64,000 nt of DNA from Hyphomicrobium sp. LHD-15 (lineage in GTDB: Bacteria; Pseudomonadota; Alphaproteobacteria; Rhizobiales; Hyphomicrobiaceae), in the NCBI RefSeq assembly GCF_031157355.1, contig NZ_JAVIFT010000003.1, positions 186,001-250,000 of the forward strand, in the 5' to 3' direction. A model generated the notes under the pieces. It was not told where the DNA came from and searched no databases. It saw only the letters and a program-made list of their open reading frames with translations. The number at the start of each line of letters is the position of its first letter. Positions within the stretch are counted from its first letter, which is position 1. This document shows positions 63,601 through 64,000 of the stretch, piece by piece. The position numbers and the translations under genes are program-made.

Positions 63601-64000
63601 TCAGGTCTTGCGGCCGATGCCGTACTGGAACAGCGTTGGCGTTTCCAACACCTCCACGGTAAGCCCCGCAGCCAAGCACTTGGCCTGCAAATCCGTCCGC
63701 GAATAATAATTCTTCACGACAGTCGCCTGCCGGCCGTCCGCAAGCCGGCGCCGTGTGAACTGGCCATCCTTCCCGAGCACATGAGGCGCCGTCTCCTCGG
63801 GCTTGCCGAGGTTGTCGACGAAAAACACCGACCCGCCCGGGTTCAACCAGGCCGCGACGTCGGCCAGAAAGTCCGCCAGAAGCTCGCTCGGAACGTGGGA
63901 AATCCAGAACGCGAACACCACGACATCGAATGAGCGATCGGGCCGCCACTGGAACAAATCCGCAATCACGGTGCGGACTTTGCCATCGCGGGCGGCGGGA
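63601..64000 (-). CDS. SAM-dependent methyltransferase, partial at right edge
   Basis: The C-terminal 130 or so residues of a class I methyltransferase; the frame continues past the right edge, so the GTG at 63969 is not a real start. Seen: VRTVIADLFQWRPDRSFDVVVFAFWISHVPSELL, which covers the end of motif II and the catalytic-domain strand 4, then LADVAAWLNPGGSVFFVDN (motif III with strand 5). The N-terminal SAM-binding glycine loop lies outside the window. The substrate cannot be inferred. Confidence 0.82.
   Translation of the reverse strand, partial: PAARDGKVRTVIADLFQWRPDRSFDVVVFAFWISHVPSELLADFLADVAAWLNPGGSVFFVDNLGKPEETAPHVLGKDGQFTRRRLADGRQATVVKNYYSRTDLQAKCLAAGLTVEVLETPTLFQYGIGRKT

Overview
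The window is high-GC DNA from an alphaproteobacterium, most likely of the order Hyphomicrobiales. Supporting signs are the recG / sdhE-mfd gene order, an IalB family protein, a malyl-CoA/beta-methylmalyl-CoA lyase of the ethylmalonyl-CoA-pathway type, intracellular PHB depolymerase, and Rhizobiales-style short palindromic repeats between genes. A lanthanide-type methanol dehydrogenase (xoxF) gives it methylotrophic potential. Genus cannot be fixed from sequence alone; no rRNA or tRNA gene was seen.

Layout. (1) 1-15168: a polyamine and omega-amino-acid catabolic block. It holds two glutamine-synthetase-like gamma-glutamyl-polyamine ligases, a putrescine-type transaminase, PuuD hydrolase, PuuC and GabD dehydrogenases, a Tat-exported polyamine-binding protein, a PuuR-type repressor, GabT, a beta-alanine:pyruvate-type transaminase and MmsA. 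Together they can take putrescine to succinate by two entry routes, and beta-alanine (for example from spermidine) to acetyl-CoA. (2) 15174-23651: a GNAT, a lytic transglycosylase, xoxF bracketed by terminators, a large beta-helix membrane protein of unknown function, and alanine dehydrogenase divergent from its likely Lrp-type regulator. (3) 23803-32068: an orphan NarX-like histidine kinase converging on a three-gene minus-strand operon (transglutaminase/DUF2126 amidoligase fusion, circularly permuted ATP-grasp/alpha-E fusion, second transglutaminase). This is the most intriguing system here: a predicted but biochemically uncharacterised peptide-ligation or crosslinking pathway. (4) 32390-40339: PHB depolymerase and malyl-CoA lyase (carbon storage release and C2 assimilation), HspQ, IalB, an oligopeptide-type binding protein and an acyl-CoA ligase. 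(5) 40393-49483: an accessory-looking stretch with an outer-membrane barrel, a GNAT, a membrane-anchored ClpP-like protein with a small exported partner, a cofactor-less molybdopterin-oxidoreductase-like protein, a DUF4239-like membrane protein and two sulfatases. (6) 49691-64000: housekeeping core with mfd, sdhE, recG, a DUF502 protein, two SPOR proteins, glmS, glmU, a cupin and a partial methyltransferase.

Starts were chosen from ribosome binding sites and family lengths, so several genes are shorter than the longest possible reading frame. Families were assigned by reading motifs; no database search was run.
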